A DNA stretch of 40,219 nt from positions 10,010-50,228 of the forward strand of contig QZLH01000720.1 in NCBI GenBank assembly GCA_003833135.1, given 5' to 3'. Position 1 is the first letter of the stretch. Each line of letters opens with the position of its first letter. The notes beneath the pieces are model-generated. The model was not told where the DNA came from, searched no databases, and was given only the letters and a program-made list of their open reading frames with translations. The translations under genes were made by a program, and so were the position numbers. This DNA comes from Oehlia diaphana. Its lineage: Eukaryota; Glomeromycota; Glomeromycetes; Glomerales; Glomeraceae. This document shows, piece after piece, positions 16,291 through 27,136 of this stretch.

Positions 16291-16373
16291 TTATGATATG
16301 AAAGCGAAAGACCGGATATGGCGAGTTGCCTGTGGCAACATCGCAGAGATGCTTTCATTTTTTTATATCATAA
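16291..16373. repeat. structured hairpin unit, copy 1
   Basis: Core 16300-16356: outer GAAAGC/GCTTTC, inner GTTGCC-TGT-GGCAAC extended by GCGA/TCGC with one bulge. Flanked by TTATGATAT and ATATCATAA, which are exact reverse complements. Confidence 0.75.
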
Positions 16374-16444
16374 ACCTCAGGAGGACGAGAGTAGGGGGAT
16401 GAAGTCATTTTTTGGCTCCAAACAGCCTGCAAATCAACTTCTGT

Positions 16445-16525
16445 TTTTATAATACGAAAGCGAAAGACCGGATATGGCGAGTTGCCTGTGGCAACATCGC
16501 AGAGATGCTTTCATTTTTTATAAAA
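16445..16525. repeat. structured hairpin unit, copy 2
   Basis: The 57-nt core (16456-16512) is identical to copy 1, but the flanking arms are different and still complementary: TTTTATAA (16445-16452) and TTATAAAA (16518-16525). Confidence 0.75.
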
Positions 16526-16982
16526 CAATAAGTGCAGGAGGGGAAGTAATCATGTGATATGTAGCCATATAAGCGTAAAAAATGGAGCCAAAAATGAGAA
16601 CTCACCGCAGGACTGAGGTGAGTAAACGGGTGAGATGTAGGCATATAAGCATCATCAATTTTGGGTTCAAAAATGGAAACTCTCCGCAGGAGGGGAGTTA
16701 ACGGGGGATATGTTAGCATATAAACGTTAACAATTTTGGGTTCAAAACGCCCACTTTTTAACTACTGATGAATACTTTGTTTAAATCAAAATATAATGAA
16801 TGTTTCTTAGTAATATTGATAATATCTGTTATGGGATATCACTATACAATAAGTTCTAGATTTTTTTTGTGTTTATTATTTACATCCACTTAATTTATCG
16901 TGGTATGATCAATTTTATTTTAATTTTTTAGTCAATTCCATTGTAAAATATAATTATCAATTTTAGGACGTGAATTAAATGA

Positions 16983-17315
16983 AAAGCTTTTCAAATTGCA
17001 TGCCATGTTGCAACTAAATATCGGCAAGCACATGGTCATGGAGAAAATAATTCTTATAATTTATATAATTTATTAACTCAACTGCGGCAATTCAAACGAA
17101 AAAATCCTCCATTTAATTTAGATTATGATTCAAATCTGAAATACAATTTGCTTGGTATCAGAAGAAATGCCTTTTGTTTTTCTTGCGATCAAGATACTCA
17201 TTCTTTTTGGATAACAAATGTTAAAAAAGTAATGGCTTTTTATGGAAAAGAAATTACGGCTGATGATTTGCGGCATTGTACTCAAATCTCAACAGTTTGT
17301 TATAGACGACTCTGA
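16983..17315 (+). pseudogene. orphan 110-codon open frame, probably a gene fragment
   Basis: Open from AAA at 16983 (after an in-frame TGA at 16980) to TGA at 17313-17315, with no early ATG. The translation is protein-like (KAFQIACHVATKYRQAHGHG; NLLGIRRNAFCFSCDQDTHS; ITADDLRHCTQISTVCYRRL), with CFSCD and HC suggesting metal binding. Codon use is coding-like against an AT-rich background. Family not recognised; it may be the end of a transposase or other gene that lost its start. Confidence 0.4.
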
Positions 17316-19167
17316 TAGCTTGATGGATTTGACCATCTGATCATGTACTTAGATTTACGTCACTTAATATTAGTTTGATAGCTAATTTAGATCATACTGT
17401 TTTTGTATGACACACCGGGACAGACAAAAATGTGTTTATTTTTTGCTTGCTTAAGCGCTTAAAGTGGGGTTTAAACGTTTATTCTTGTTTAAATTTTATT
17501 TTTAAACATTTATTATTTTAGATTTCCACATTTGAATATTGTGTTACAAGAAAGAATTCTTATAGAAATACTAGTTTCGTGAAAAAAAAAAATTATAAGA
17601 GTTTAATAGAAATTCCAAATTTGTAAATAAAAAAATTATAAACGTTTAAATGTAAAATAACGCTTAAAATCATACTCTTTAAGTGTAAAATATGTGTTTA
17701 AACAAGTGTAAAAATAAATGTACTAATTGTGTCCGCTCTGGTTTTCCATAGTTTTTAATGGTGATTAAATAACAAATTAATTCTAATGGGAGAATTTAGC
17801 TCCAGATATTTTAGAATATAATGCAAATGATCTAAATGATCTCGTATTACCTTTTTAAATGAGAAACACGTTACGAATAATAACTGAAGATAAAAATGTA
17901 TAAATCAAATAAACTCTCAATAAAATAATGTAAAATTTTTTTGAAACATAATGAATTATTATTATAAGTTAATTTAATAAATTATAATATATAAACAATT
18001 TTTATTTATTATATTTCCATATTTGGATTTCGCCCAATTTTGCCATATCGTATTAGTATATTGCGCCCTATGTTTGGATTTTACCTTTATGTCTAATGAA
18101 AAAAAATTTCGAAAAACCCATTTCGCCTGAAACCTTTAGTATTGCTTGCACCATTACTTTAAACGCCCCTTTGCTATCATTGCATAAAGATGCTTCAAAT
18201 TTTTTGGTCAAGGACGTTCTTTTAATTACCCTTTCTTTTCTATTTTTATATTTACTTAGTTAAACACTAGTTAAACCAAAAAAAATGAAAGGTGTAAGTG
18301 CATTATGTGGTAATATGGGCCCAATCGTTTTATCGATTGATTTTTAATTTTTGATCATTGATTTATTTTTAGATTAATTATTTTCATTTTTTTCGTAAAA
18401 TTCTCATATACTTTTATAAATTTATCCTATGAGTGCTTGTTGGGTTAATTTAATTCAGTTAAAATAGAATTTGACTAATAATTTGGATTTCACCAACTTC
18501 GACAATAATTTGAGATCTGAGATTTGGGATTTGGGATTTTGAATTTGAGATTTTGGTAAAATTCCAAAATTATATTTCAGCATATATTTTTCATATCCCA
18601 AATATATTCCATATGGAGATTTTGACATACAAGTATAATAAGGAAATTAATGTAAGTAATCAAATCTGTCAATATGAATGTTAATGTATCTTACTTATAT
18701 ATGGCTACATTTCTAATATAGATATATTTAACAATAAATTTTAAAATTTACGAATTAAATTCAATTTGAAGCTAAATTATCTTTAAGATTTCAAAGCTTA
18801 AGATATGAGTAAACTAAAATACAAACCAAGTTGATTCAAATCAAAATCAAGTTTAATAAATTGTAATAATTCTTATTTAATATACAACATTTAAAATACT
18901 TTAAGATTAATAAGATATCACAATATTAAATTTAATTTGCCCAATTACAAATTGATTTATTTATTTAAAATGAAACTTACATTTACGATACTCTATTTAA
19001 TCAATGTTGGACAAAAAATACTAATATAATATATAGTTTGATAACTAAAATTTGCCTAAAATAATTCTTAATAACTATATTTAAAAAATATAAAGAAAAA
19101 ATTTTTTCGTAAATAATAATTATAATATATACTGTACTTCATTTATACTACCCATTTTAAGATTTGC
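17316..19167. other. 1.85 kb AT-rich non-coding region
   Basis: No plausible gene on either strand. Contains a short GGGATTT-type repeat near 18510-18560. From about 18910 to 19160 it is similar to the sequence at 25690-26280, which is the corresponding 3' flank of the second kinase locus. Confidence 0.6.
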
Positions 19168-19965
19168 TTATTGTAGATCTTTAATAAAAGAATTAAGAAA
19201 TCGAGATGTATAAATATCTTGATAATGAACAGTTAGTTGTCTGTTTTTCAATAAAGAAGAAAGATGTAAATTTCTATATTTTTCTGCTTTTTCAATTTCT
19301 GAATTATTAATAGAAATAGACCAAAGTGATTGACATAATTCAATTATATTGGGCCTATCATTTGGAATTAGATTCCAACATTTTTCCATTAAATTAATAT
19401 AACCTTTTGGTGCTTCTGGCTCATTCAATTTAGGTCTAATTCCTCTACAAATATCTAATGCCAAATTATAATTATGTGCACAATTATCAAAAGGTTGTCT
19501 ACCAGTTGCAACAAAATACATAATCATACCAAAACTATAGATATCTGTTGCTTGAGTATAAGGCCTTCCTTTTAATACTTCAGGGGCTACATAAGGCATA
19601 ACTCCATAAACATTAGACTTATTTACATCATTAACTTTTCCACATAATCCCATATCCGAAATAAATATTTTATTATTTTCCATAGAAATATTACTAAATA
19701 ATATATTTCCTGTATGAAACCCATGATGAACCATCTGTTTTTCATGAATATCTTTAAGACCACATGCAATATCAAATAATGTTCTTAACTTCTTTTTCCA
19801 ACTAAAACATTTAAAATTTTCATTCACATTTATCCAATTATTAAAATTTCCACCTTCTGCATAATAAAGAACAATAATATATTCTTTTGTATTTGGATCT
19901 TGAGACATTCCATATATTTTTAAGATATTATCCTTATTAACCATTTTAGTTAAATATACTTTAAC
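19168..19965 (-). other. locus A catalytic-lobe exon with HHG instead of HHD
   Basis: The codon at 19720-19722 is GGG (Gly) where locus B has GAT (Asp). Other conserved positions are kept: Asn of TGN, SDMG, MPYVAPEVL, DIYSFGMIMY, and RP in the C-terminal part (NDRPNIIELC). Ends FLNSFIKDLQ. Confidence 0.8.
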
Positions 19966-22900
19966 CTATTAAAATATTAATATATATAAATAAAACATAT
20001 TATTTAATACAATTTATAAATTTATAAGAGAAATTTACTATACCTTATTTAGAAATTCGCTGGAAAGATTTTGTGAATTATCTAAAATTTTTAAGGCGAC
20101 TTTCTTATTTGAATCTCTCGCATAATTTTCGTTCAATTGATTATTATTATTGTATAATGGACCATTCTTCCATATTGCTGAATATATTGTAGAAAAACCA
20201 CCCTTACGTATCTTTTTAATTTCATGAAACTGATTGTATGGTATCCATTCGAATAATGAATCATTAATTTTTAATTGCACTTCTTGAATAAAATCATCAA
20301 CTTTTTTATTTCCACTTGTCCAGGTAATGTTAGTTAAAATCAAAATAAAATCATTTGTATCTGGATTTTGGGATATTCCATATGGTTTAAAGATTTTTTT
20401 ATTAAATTCTTTTGATAAATAACTTTTAGCCTAAAATGCAAGAAAAAAAAATTAAATATATCATTAAAAAAGAATTAAAATAATTTAAAAAAAAAAGTAC
20501 CTCTTTTATTACAGAATCAATAAGTTCTTTTGAATTATTTAAACATTTTAAAGTAACTTCTTTATTTGAATCTCTCATATAGTTTTCATTCCATTGATTC
20601 TTCCTATATATTGGACCATCCTTCCATATTGCTGAATATATTGTAATATGATCATCTTTGCTTATTTCTTTGATTTCATTAAACTGATTATATGGTATCC
20701 ATTCAAATAACAAATCACTAACTTTTGATTGTGCTTCTTGAACAAAATCATCAACTTTTTCATTTCCACTTATCCAGGTAATATTATTCAGAACCAAAAT
20801 AAAGTCATTTGAATCTGGATTTTGAGTTATTCCATATGGTTTAAAAATTCTTCTGTTAAATTCTTTTGTTAAATATCTTTTAGCCTAAAATATCAATAAA
20901 AAAAAATAAGTATATCATATTAAAAAAAAATAATTAAGAATAACGAAATGTTATACCTCATTGATTACAAATTCAATAAGATCTTGTGAATTATTTAAAC
21001 ATTTTAACGTAACCTCTTTATTGGAATCTCTTATATATTCACTTAGCCAATTCTTACATAATGGACCATCCACCCATATTGCTGAATATACTGTCATAGA
21101 TTCATTTTTATCTATTTCTTTAATTTTATTAAATTGATTGTATGGTATCCATTCAAATAATGAATCATTAATTCTTGATTGTGCTTCTTGAATAAAATCA
21201 TTAATTTTTATATATTCACTCATCCAAGTAATATTATTTAAAACTACGATAAAATCATTTGTATTTGGATTTAGAGATATTCCATATGGTTTAAAGATTT
21301 TTCTATTAATTTCTTTTGTTAAATATTTTTTAGCCTAAAATATAAGAAAGATAAAAATAAATAAATTATATTAAAAAAATTAAGAATATTTGTAAAAATG
21401 GTGTACCTCATCAATTACAGATTCAATAGGATCCTGTGATTTATTTAAACATTTTAAAGTAACTTCTTTATTTAAATCTCTCATATAATTCCCATTCTGC
21501 TGATTTTTCTTGCATATAGGACCATCCTTCCATATTGCTGAATATATTATAGCAAGACTACTTTCGCCTAACGTTTTAATTTCATTAAATTGACTGTATG
21601 GTATCCACTCAAATAATAAATCATTAAATTTCAATTGCATTTCTAAAATAAAATCATCAATTTTTTTATTTCCATTTTCCCAAGTAATATTATTTAAAAC
21701 CAAAATTAATTCAGCAGTATCTGGATTTAGAGATAACCCATATGGTTTAAAGATTTTTCTATAAATTTCTTTTGTTAAATATTTTTTAGCCTAAATATAA
21801 GAAAGATAAATAAATACATTATATTAAAAAAAAATAAGAATATTTGTAAAAATGGTATACCTCTTTAATTACAGATACAATAGGATCATCTTGTGATTTA
21901 TTTAAATATTTTAAAGTAACTTCTTTATTTGAATCTCTTGTATAATTTCCATTTTGCTGATTTTTCTTGAATATAGGACCGTCCTTCCATATTGCTGAAT
22001 AAATTGTGGCAAACCCACTTCTGCCTAATTTATTGATTTCATTAAAATGATTGTGTGGTATCCACTCAAATAATAAATCATTAAATTTCAATTGCATTTC
22101 TTGAATAAAATCGTCAATTTTTTTATTTCCACTTTCCCAAGTAATATTATTTAAGACCAAAATATAATCATTTGTTTCTGGATTTTGAGATATACCGTAT
22201 ATATCAAGAATCTTTGAATATATTTTTGCCTAAAATATAAATGATAAAGATAAATAAAGTATGTTAAAGAAAAAAAAAATTGAAATACAAATATAAATGT
22301 TAGTACCTTATTTATTAGTGATTCAACGGGATTTTGTAAGTTGTGTAAACATTTTAACGAAACTTCTTTATTTGAATTTCTTTCATGTAATTTGTTATAT
22401 AACGGACCATCTTTCCACATTGCCGTATATACTGTTACAGACTTATTTTTGCTTGTTTCTTTAATTTTATCAAATTGATCATATGGTATCCATTCGAATA
22501 CTAAAGTAGCGAAGTCATTTGATTTAAATTGCATTTCTAGAATGAAATCATCAATTTGTTCATTTTTACTCATCCAGTTTATTGAATTACTTTGAACTAA
22601 AATATAATTTTTCGTATCTGGATTTTGAGATATACCATATAATTTAAGAAAATTATCATATCTATAATTTTTTATATACTTCTTGACCTAAATATAAACA
22701 AAAGATATAAATATCTACAATACATATATATACAGTATATATAGAAATATTGTGAGAAATTTTACCTTATTAATCAGAAAATCAATGGAATTTTGTGAGT
22801 TATGTAAATATTTTAAAACAATTTCTTTGTTTGAATCTCTTTTATAATATAATGGACCATCCTTCCATATTGCCGAATATTCAGTTATCGACCCATATTT

Positions 22901-24021
22901 ACTCGTCTCTTTAATTTTATCAAATTGATCGTATGGTATCCATTCAAATACTATGCCATCATATTTATCGTTTAATTGCATTTCTTGAATAAAACTATCA
23001 ATTTTTTTATTACCACTTGGCCAAGTAATATTATTTAAAACTAAAATAAAATCTTTCGTATTTGGATTTTGAGATATCCCATATATTTCAAGGATATTTG
23101 AATATATTCTTGCCTAAAACATGAATAAAAGTAAGCGATTAACATTTTATACTCTTTAAAAAAATATATGAAATATCCAAGATTACAATATACCTTATTT
23201 AAAACTTTATCGATGGTTTTTTGCGATTTATGTAAACATTTTAAGGTAATTTTTTTATTCGAATTTCTACCATATGCATTATAGCGATCAATATAATGTA
23301 ATGGACCATTCTTCCATATCGCTGAATACATAGTCATAAAACCATTTTTGCCTATTTCTTTAAATTCATTAAACTGACTGTATGGTATCCATTCAAATAT
23401 TATATCGTCATTTTTATTTACTCTTAATTGCATTTCTTGAATGAAATCATCAATTTTTTTAATTCCACTTGTCCACTTTACGAGATTAATGGAATTATTT
23501 AAGACTAAAATATAATCATTTGTAGTCGGATTTTGTGATATTCCATATATTTCAGTAATATCATGACAAAATTTTTCCGTTGAATATTTTTTAGCCTAGA
23601 ATATAAATAAAAGAAATTAATACATTATATTAAAAAACGTATATATGAAAAATATCGTAAAAAAAAACTTTTATACCTCATCAATTAAAAAATTTACAAG
23701 ATATTGTGAATTATGTAAACGTTTTAATGCAACTTTCTTATTTGGAACTCTTACATATTTGTTATTTTGTTTGTTCCAATATAATGGACCATCTCGCCAT
23801 GTTACTGAATATACCGTTATAAAACCATTTTTATCTATTTCTTTAATATCATAAAATTGATCGTATGGTATCCATTCAAATATTATATAATCGTCATAGT
23901 AACCAGTTTTTAATTGTATTTCTTGAATGAAATTATCAATTTCTTTATTTCCACTGGTCCTATTTGTAAAATTATTCTTTAAATATTTTAAACAATCCAC
24001 ACTTTTCTGAAAAGACGTCAT
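19168..24021 (-). CDS. locus A: TKL kinase preceded by nine tandem N-lobe modules (ten exons, 1391 aa predicted)
   Basis: Exons (minus, 5' to 3'): 23677-24021, 23194-23595, 22766-23113, 22307-22687, 21861-22229, 21407-21790, 20957-21334, 20501-20884, 20044-20430, 19168-19965. Introns 70-81 bp; every junction is phase 0 and every exon a multiple of 3. Internal exons repeat a roughly 125-aa module: kinase strands 4-5 (KPYGISQNPDTNDFILVL), a linker (ITWxSGNKKIDDFIQEMQ), then strands 1-3 (FEWIPYNQFNEIK...VYSAIWKDGPL...NKEVTLKC) and the start of helix C. Most modules lost the glycine loop; the last one keeps KGGFSTIYSAIWK and VALK. The final exon holds the C-lobe: SDMGLC (DFG position), APE, DIYSFGM. 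The catalytic loop reads HHGFHTGN, so the Asp is gone. Likely a cytosolic pseudokinase or scaffold. Confidence 0.75.
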
Positions 24022-24330
24022 TATTGTCTAAACAACAAAATTTATTATTTTTTTTTTTTTTTTTTTGAAAAAAAAATTTTATTGCAAGCTTTATAAATGA
24101 TTAAATGATCATCAAAACTAGCGCATGTGATGCGGCTGATATACAACACTTATCTATCTATGTTTAGACCGTTTCAAATTTGTACACTTTACGTAGATCT
24201 AACGTATATTTGTGATACGGTATAAAAAATGATTTTTATTTTGTGAAAAAATGTTTTTTTGGAAGATGAAATTCTTTTATATAAAGTATTTTTTTTTTTT
24301 TTTTTTTTGTTTAACGAGAATTCAGTTAGT
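24022..24330 (-). promoter_or_regulatory. upstream region of locus A
   Basis: Contains poly-T, then GCGCATGTGATGCGGCTGAT at 24121, and CCGTTTCAAATTTGT near 24169. Related sequences occur upstream of locus B (31221), in an orphan copy at 32254 and beside the relic at 36240, so this is a conserved upstream block; its role as promoter is inferred. Confidence 0.45.
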
Positions 24331-25689
24331 AATAATGTTTGACAGTTATGAGGAAATTTAATTAAATAAATTACTTTTCTAAGCGCTCTTTTTAATAGAT
24401 AAGTAATTGATAAAATGATTGTTTCAAATTAATTAATTAATCAAATAATAAATATTAATATATTTTTTTTGATGGGTTCAATATATTTATAAATATTTAT
24501 ATTTTGTGATTATTTTCTTTTTTATATATTTTTGTCTTCTAAATCACGAGTTGATTATATAATCGTATAACTAATATTAATACACAAAAAAAAAAAAAAA
24601 ATAGAAACAAAAATTGTATAGTAGATCCTGTACCAATAAATTATTCATGATTACATTAAACGCTCCTAATATAAACAATAATATCTTCAGCATTTAGTAC
24701 TTATTGTTAAATAATTCTGATTTTTTTTATAATTTCAACGTATTAAAATTATTACATATTGCAATAAATATTAACGAGAGTGTACCATCAATTATTAAAT
24801 CAAACTTATGCAAAATATTATATAAAAGTTTATTATTAGAGACTTTTTTTCGAAATGGCCCAGTTATGAATCGAATACCGGGTATTTTAGATTAATTCGG
24901 ACGCTTTATTATAAATTACTGTACATATAAGTTTTTCCCAGAAATTTATCCGCACACGTCTTGAAGTAGAAGCCATTAAAATTTCCGAAAAGTTAAAAAT
25001 TTAATAAATCATACATTATTAGTCTTCGTGCAATACTACAGTACTGTAATAGATTAAAGACACAAGAACCAAAAAACATGACACCTCGCTTTTTTGAAAA
25101 TACTATAGAAAAAGATTTTCTTATTGAGAAGTATCTAAGAAAGCTAAAAAGCTCGAATTATTTATTATTATTATTATTGAAAAAGGAAGGTTGTACATAT
25201 GAAAAAAACTATTTGAAACGTTCTATCAAAATTGCGCGCTCCCGACCACCTGACACATCCAACCAGATTATCGTGTTGTACCAACATCTTGGAAAAAAAC
25301 GAAGGCAAATAGATTCATCGAATTGTGTAACCAATTGCCGTACGTAATTGGCTATAGTTGGATTAGCTTCCGCTCCAATTATTTTTTACACTATTAATAA
25401 TTAATTCCTTTTTACTATTTTTGATAGGAAAAGTTTGTATATAAATTACAAAAAAGCAAAAACACATCATGTGAAATATTATCTGATCGATATTGCTCAA
25501 TAATTTTAAAAGCTATTGCAATAGGATATTAATAAATTATAAATAATTATTAAATTTAAAAAAAAATAAGAAAGTTGTAATTTGCACTGGGGTTGTGTGC
25601 TTCCTAGCTATAAAATTAAAAATAAAAATGAAATCATTTCTTTCAATTTGTTGAAACATTAAATTCAATTATAAACATTGAACACTAAC
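24331..25689. other. AT-rich spacer between loci A and B, with one doubtful short ORF
   Basis: No clear gene. An ATG-initiated 89-codon frame at 25078-25347 (plus) starts MTPRFFENTIEKDF and contains SRPPDTSNQIIVLY, faintly like the start of a fungal MATA-HMG box, but the rest of an HMG box is missing. I would treat it as a possible decayed HMG gene, low confidence. Confidence 0.3.
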
Positions 25690-25807
25690 ATATCATAATA
25701 TAAATTTGCCCAATTACAAATTGATTTTATTCATGTAAAATGAAACTTACATTTACAGTACTCTATTAAAATCAATGTTAGACAAAAAATTAAATATATA
25801 GCATATA

Positions 25808-26142
25808 ATAAATTATGAATAAATGTACGGTATTTGTAACAGCCTGTTACATATCTTATTTGTAACATCCTTTTTTTATTTTTTTTTAATAATAAATTTA
25901 GTATATGTTTTACAAATAAAATTTTTATATGTAAAATTTAATTTGGAAAACTTTTACTTAATGTACTTAAGACAGTTTCATAGACAAAATTTTAAGTTAT
26001 AAGCAATTTCTTGAAATTTTTTAAAAAATTCTTTGTCTTGGTTACACGACTGATCTTTAAATTTTAATTGGATAAAATTGGGAGTTGTTACAAATAAGAC
26101 GCGTAACAGGATGTTACAATTAGATTTATCCATAAATTATAA
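25808..26142. mobile_element. MITE with about 55-bp imperfect terminal inverted repeats
   Basis: Left end near ATGAATAAATGTACGG followed by TGTAACAGCCTGTTAC (25835 on); right end is the reverse complement of ATGGATAAATCTAAT followed by TGTAACATCCTGTTACG. No coding capacity. The matching 3' flank of locus A (about 19010-19080) lacks it, and a partial second copy lies at the right edge of the window. Confidence 0.7.
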
Positions 26143-26350
26143 TTATACTTGTTAAATAATTCTTATAACTATAGTTTAAAAAAAAATTTCTTAATACATA
26201 TAGTACAGTACGGACATACAGTATATCCTTTCAAATGAAGAAAAAAATGTAAAAATATCATTCATAATATGTTTCATTCATATCTAATCTAAAATCGCAC
26301 AGTCTAAACATTCAGAATTATTGTATTTTAAAATGTCTTTTGTAAAAGGA

Positions 26351-27136
26351 CTAAGTAACCGAGATGTATAAATAGCTTGAGGATGAGTGGTTGTTTTTAT
26401 ATTTTTCATTAAATAAGAAAGGTGTAAAAGAAAGGTGTAAATTTCTATAATTGTTTGCTTTCTCAATTTCTGAACTATTAGTGATAAGATACGAAAGTGA
26501 TTGATTTAATTCAATTACATTAGGTCTATTTTCTGGATTTGAATTCCAACATTTATTCATTAAGTCAATAAAACCTTTTGGTGTTTCTGCTTCATTTAAT
26601 TCAGGTCGAATTCCATTACAGATATCTAGTGCTAAAAGATGATCATGTGCACGATCATCAAAGGGTTGTCTGCCAGTTACTGCAAAATACATAATCATAC
26701 CAAAACTATAGATATCTGCTGTTTGAGTATAAGGACATCCTCTTAGTACTTCAGGAGCCACATAAGGCATAACTCCATAAATATTATTTTGATTAATATC
26801 ATCAACTTTTCTACATAATCCCATATCTGATATAAATAATCTGTTGCCATGTTCCTCTATAGAAGAAATATTAAATAATATATTTCCTGTATGAAAATCA
26901 TGGTGAACCATCTGCTTTTCATGAATTTCTTTAAGACCACATGCAATAGAAAATAATGCTCTTAACTTCTTTTCCCAGCAAAAATATTCAAAATTGTTAT
27001 TTATACTTATCCAATTATTAAAATTTCCACCATTTGCATAATGAAGAACAATAATATAATCTTTTGTATCTGGATTCTGGGATATCCCATATACTTTTAA
27101 AATACCACTATTATCAATTGTTGAATATGCAATAAC
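26351..27136 (-). other. locus B catalytic-lobe exon, catalytic Asp present
   Basis: Open from the acceptor at 27137 to TAG at 26351-26353. Contains KVYGISQNPDTKDYIIVLHY, IACGLKEIHEKQMVHHDFHT and GN, SDMGLC, MPYVAPEVL, DIYSFGM. The tail after RNLHLSF differs from locus A because of the 13-bp duplication. Confidence 0.8.
26416..26441. repeat. 13-bp tandem duplication causing a frameshift
   Basis: AGAAAGGTGTAAA occurs twice in a row; locus A has one related copy. The other frame downstream still encodes IYTSRLLSPFTKD, the counterpart of locus A IYTSRFLNSFIKD. Confidence 0.8.

Larger units (their letters stand above)
16231..16765. repeat. block of hairpin repeats next to the polymerase end of the element
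   Basis: Three to five degenerate units of about 75-80 bp, each with a hairpin, then AGCATATAAGC or similar, then AATTTTGGGTTCAAAA. Hairpins: 16235-16259 (GAAACTCCCCT, loop CAG, AGGGGAGTTTC), about 16596-16624 (ACTCACC...GGTGAGT) and about 16676-16700 (AACTC...GAGTT). Sequences of the arms differ but pairing is kept. Two copies of another 57-nt hairpin unit are interspersed (see next entries). Confidence 0.7.

Noticed and set aside
16300..16512. Hammerhead or twister self-cleaving ribozyme
   Set aside because: The hairpin units contain GAAA, but I could not find the CUGAUGA core of hammerheads or the conserved twister loops.
25078..25347. MATA-HMG box gene
   Set aside because: Only a short stretch (RPPDTSNQIIVLY) is faintly similar; the rest of the domain is missing, so I leave it as a doubtful ORF.
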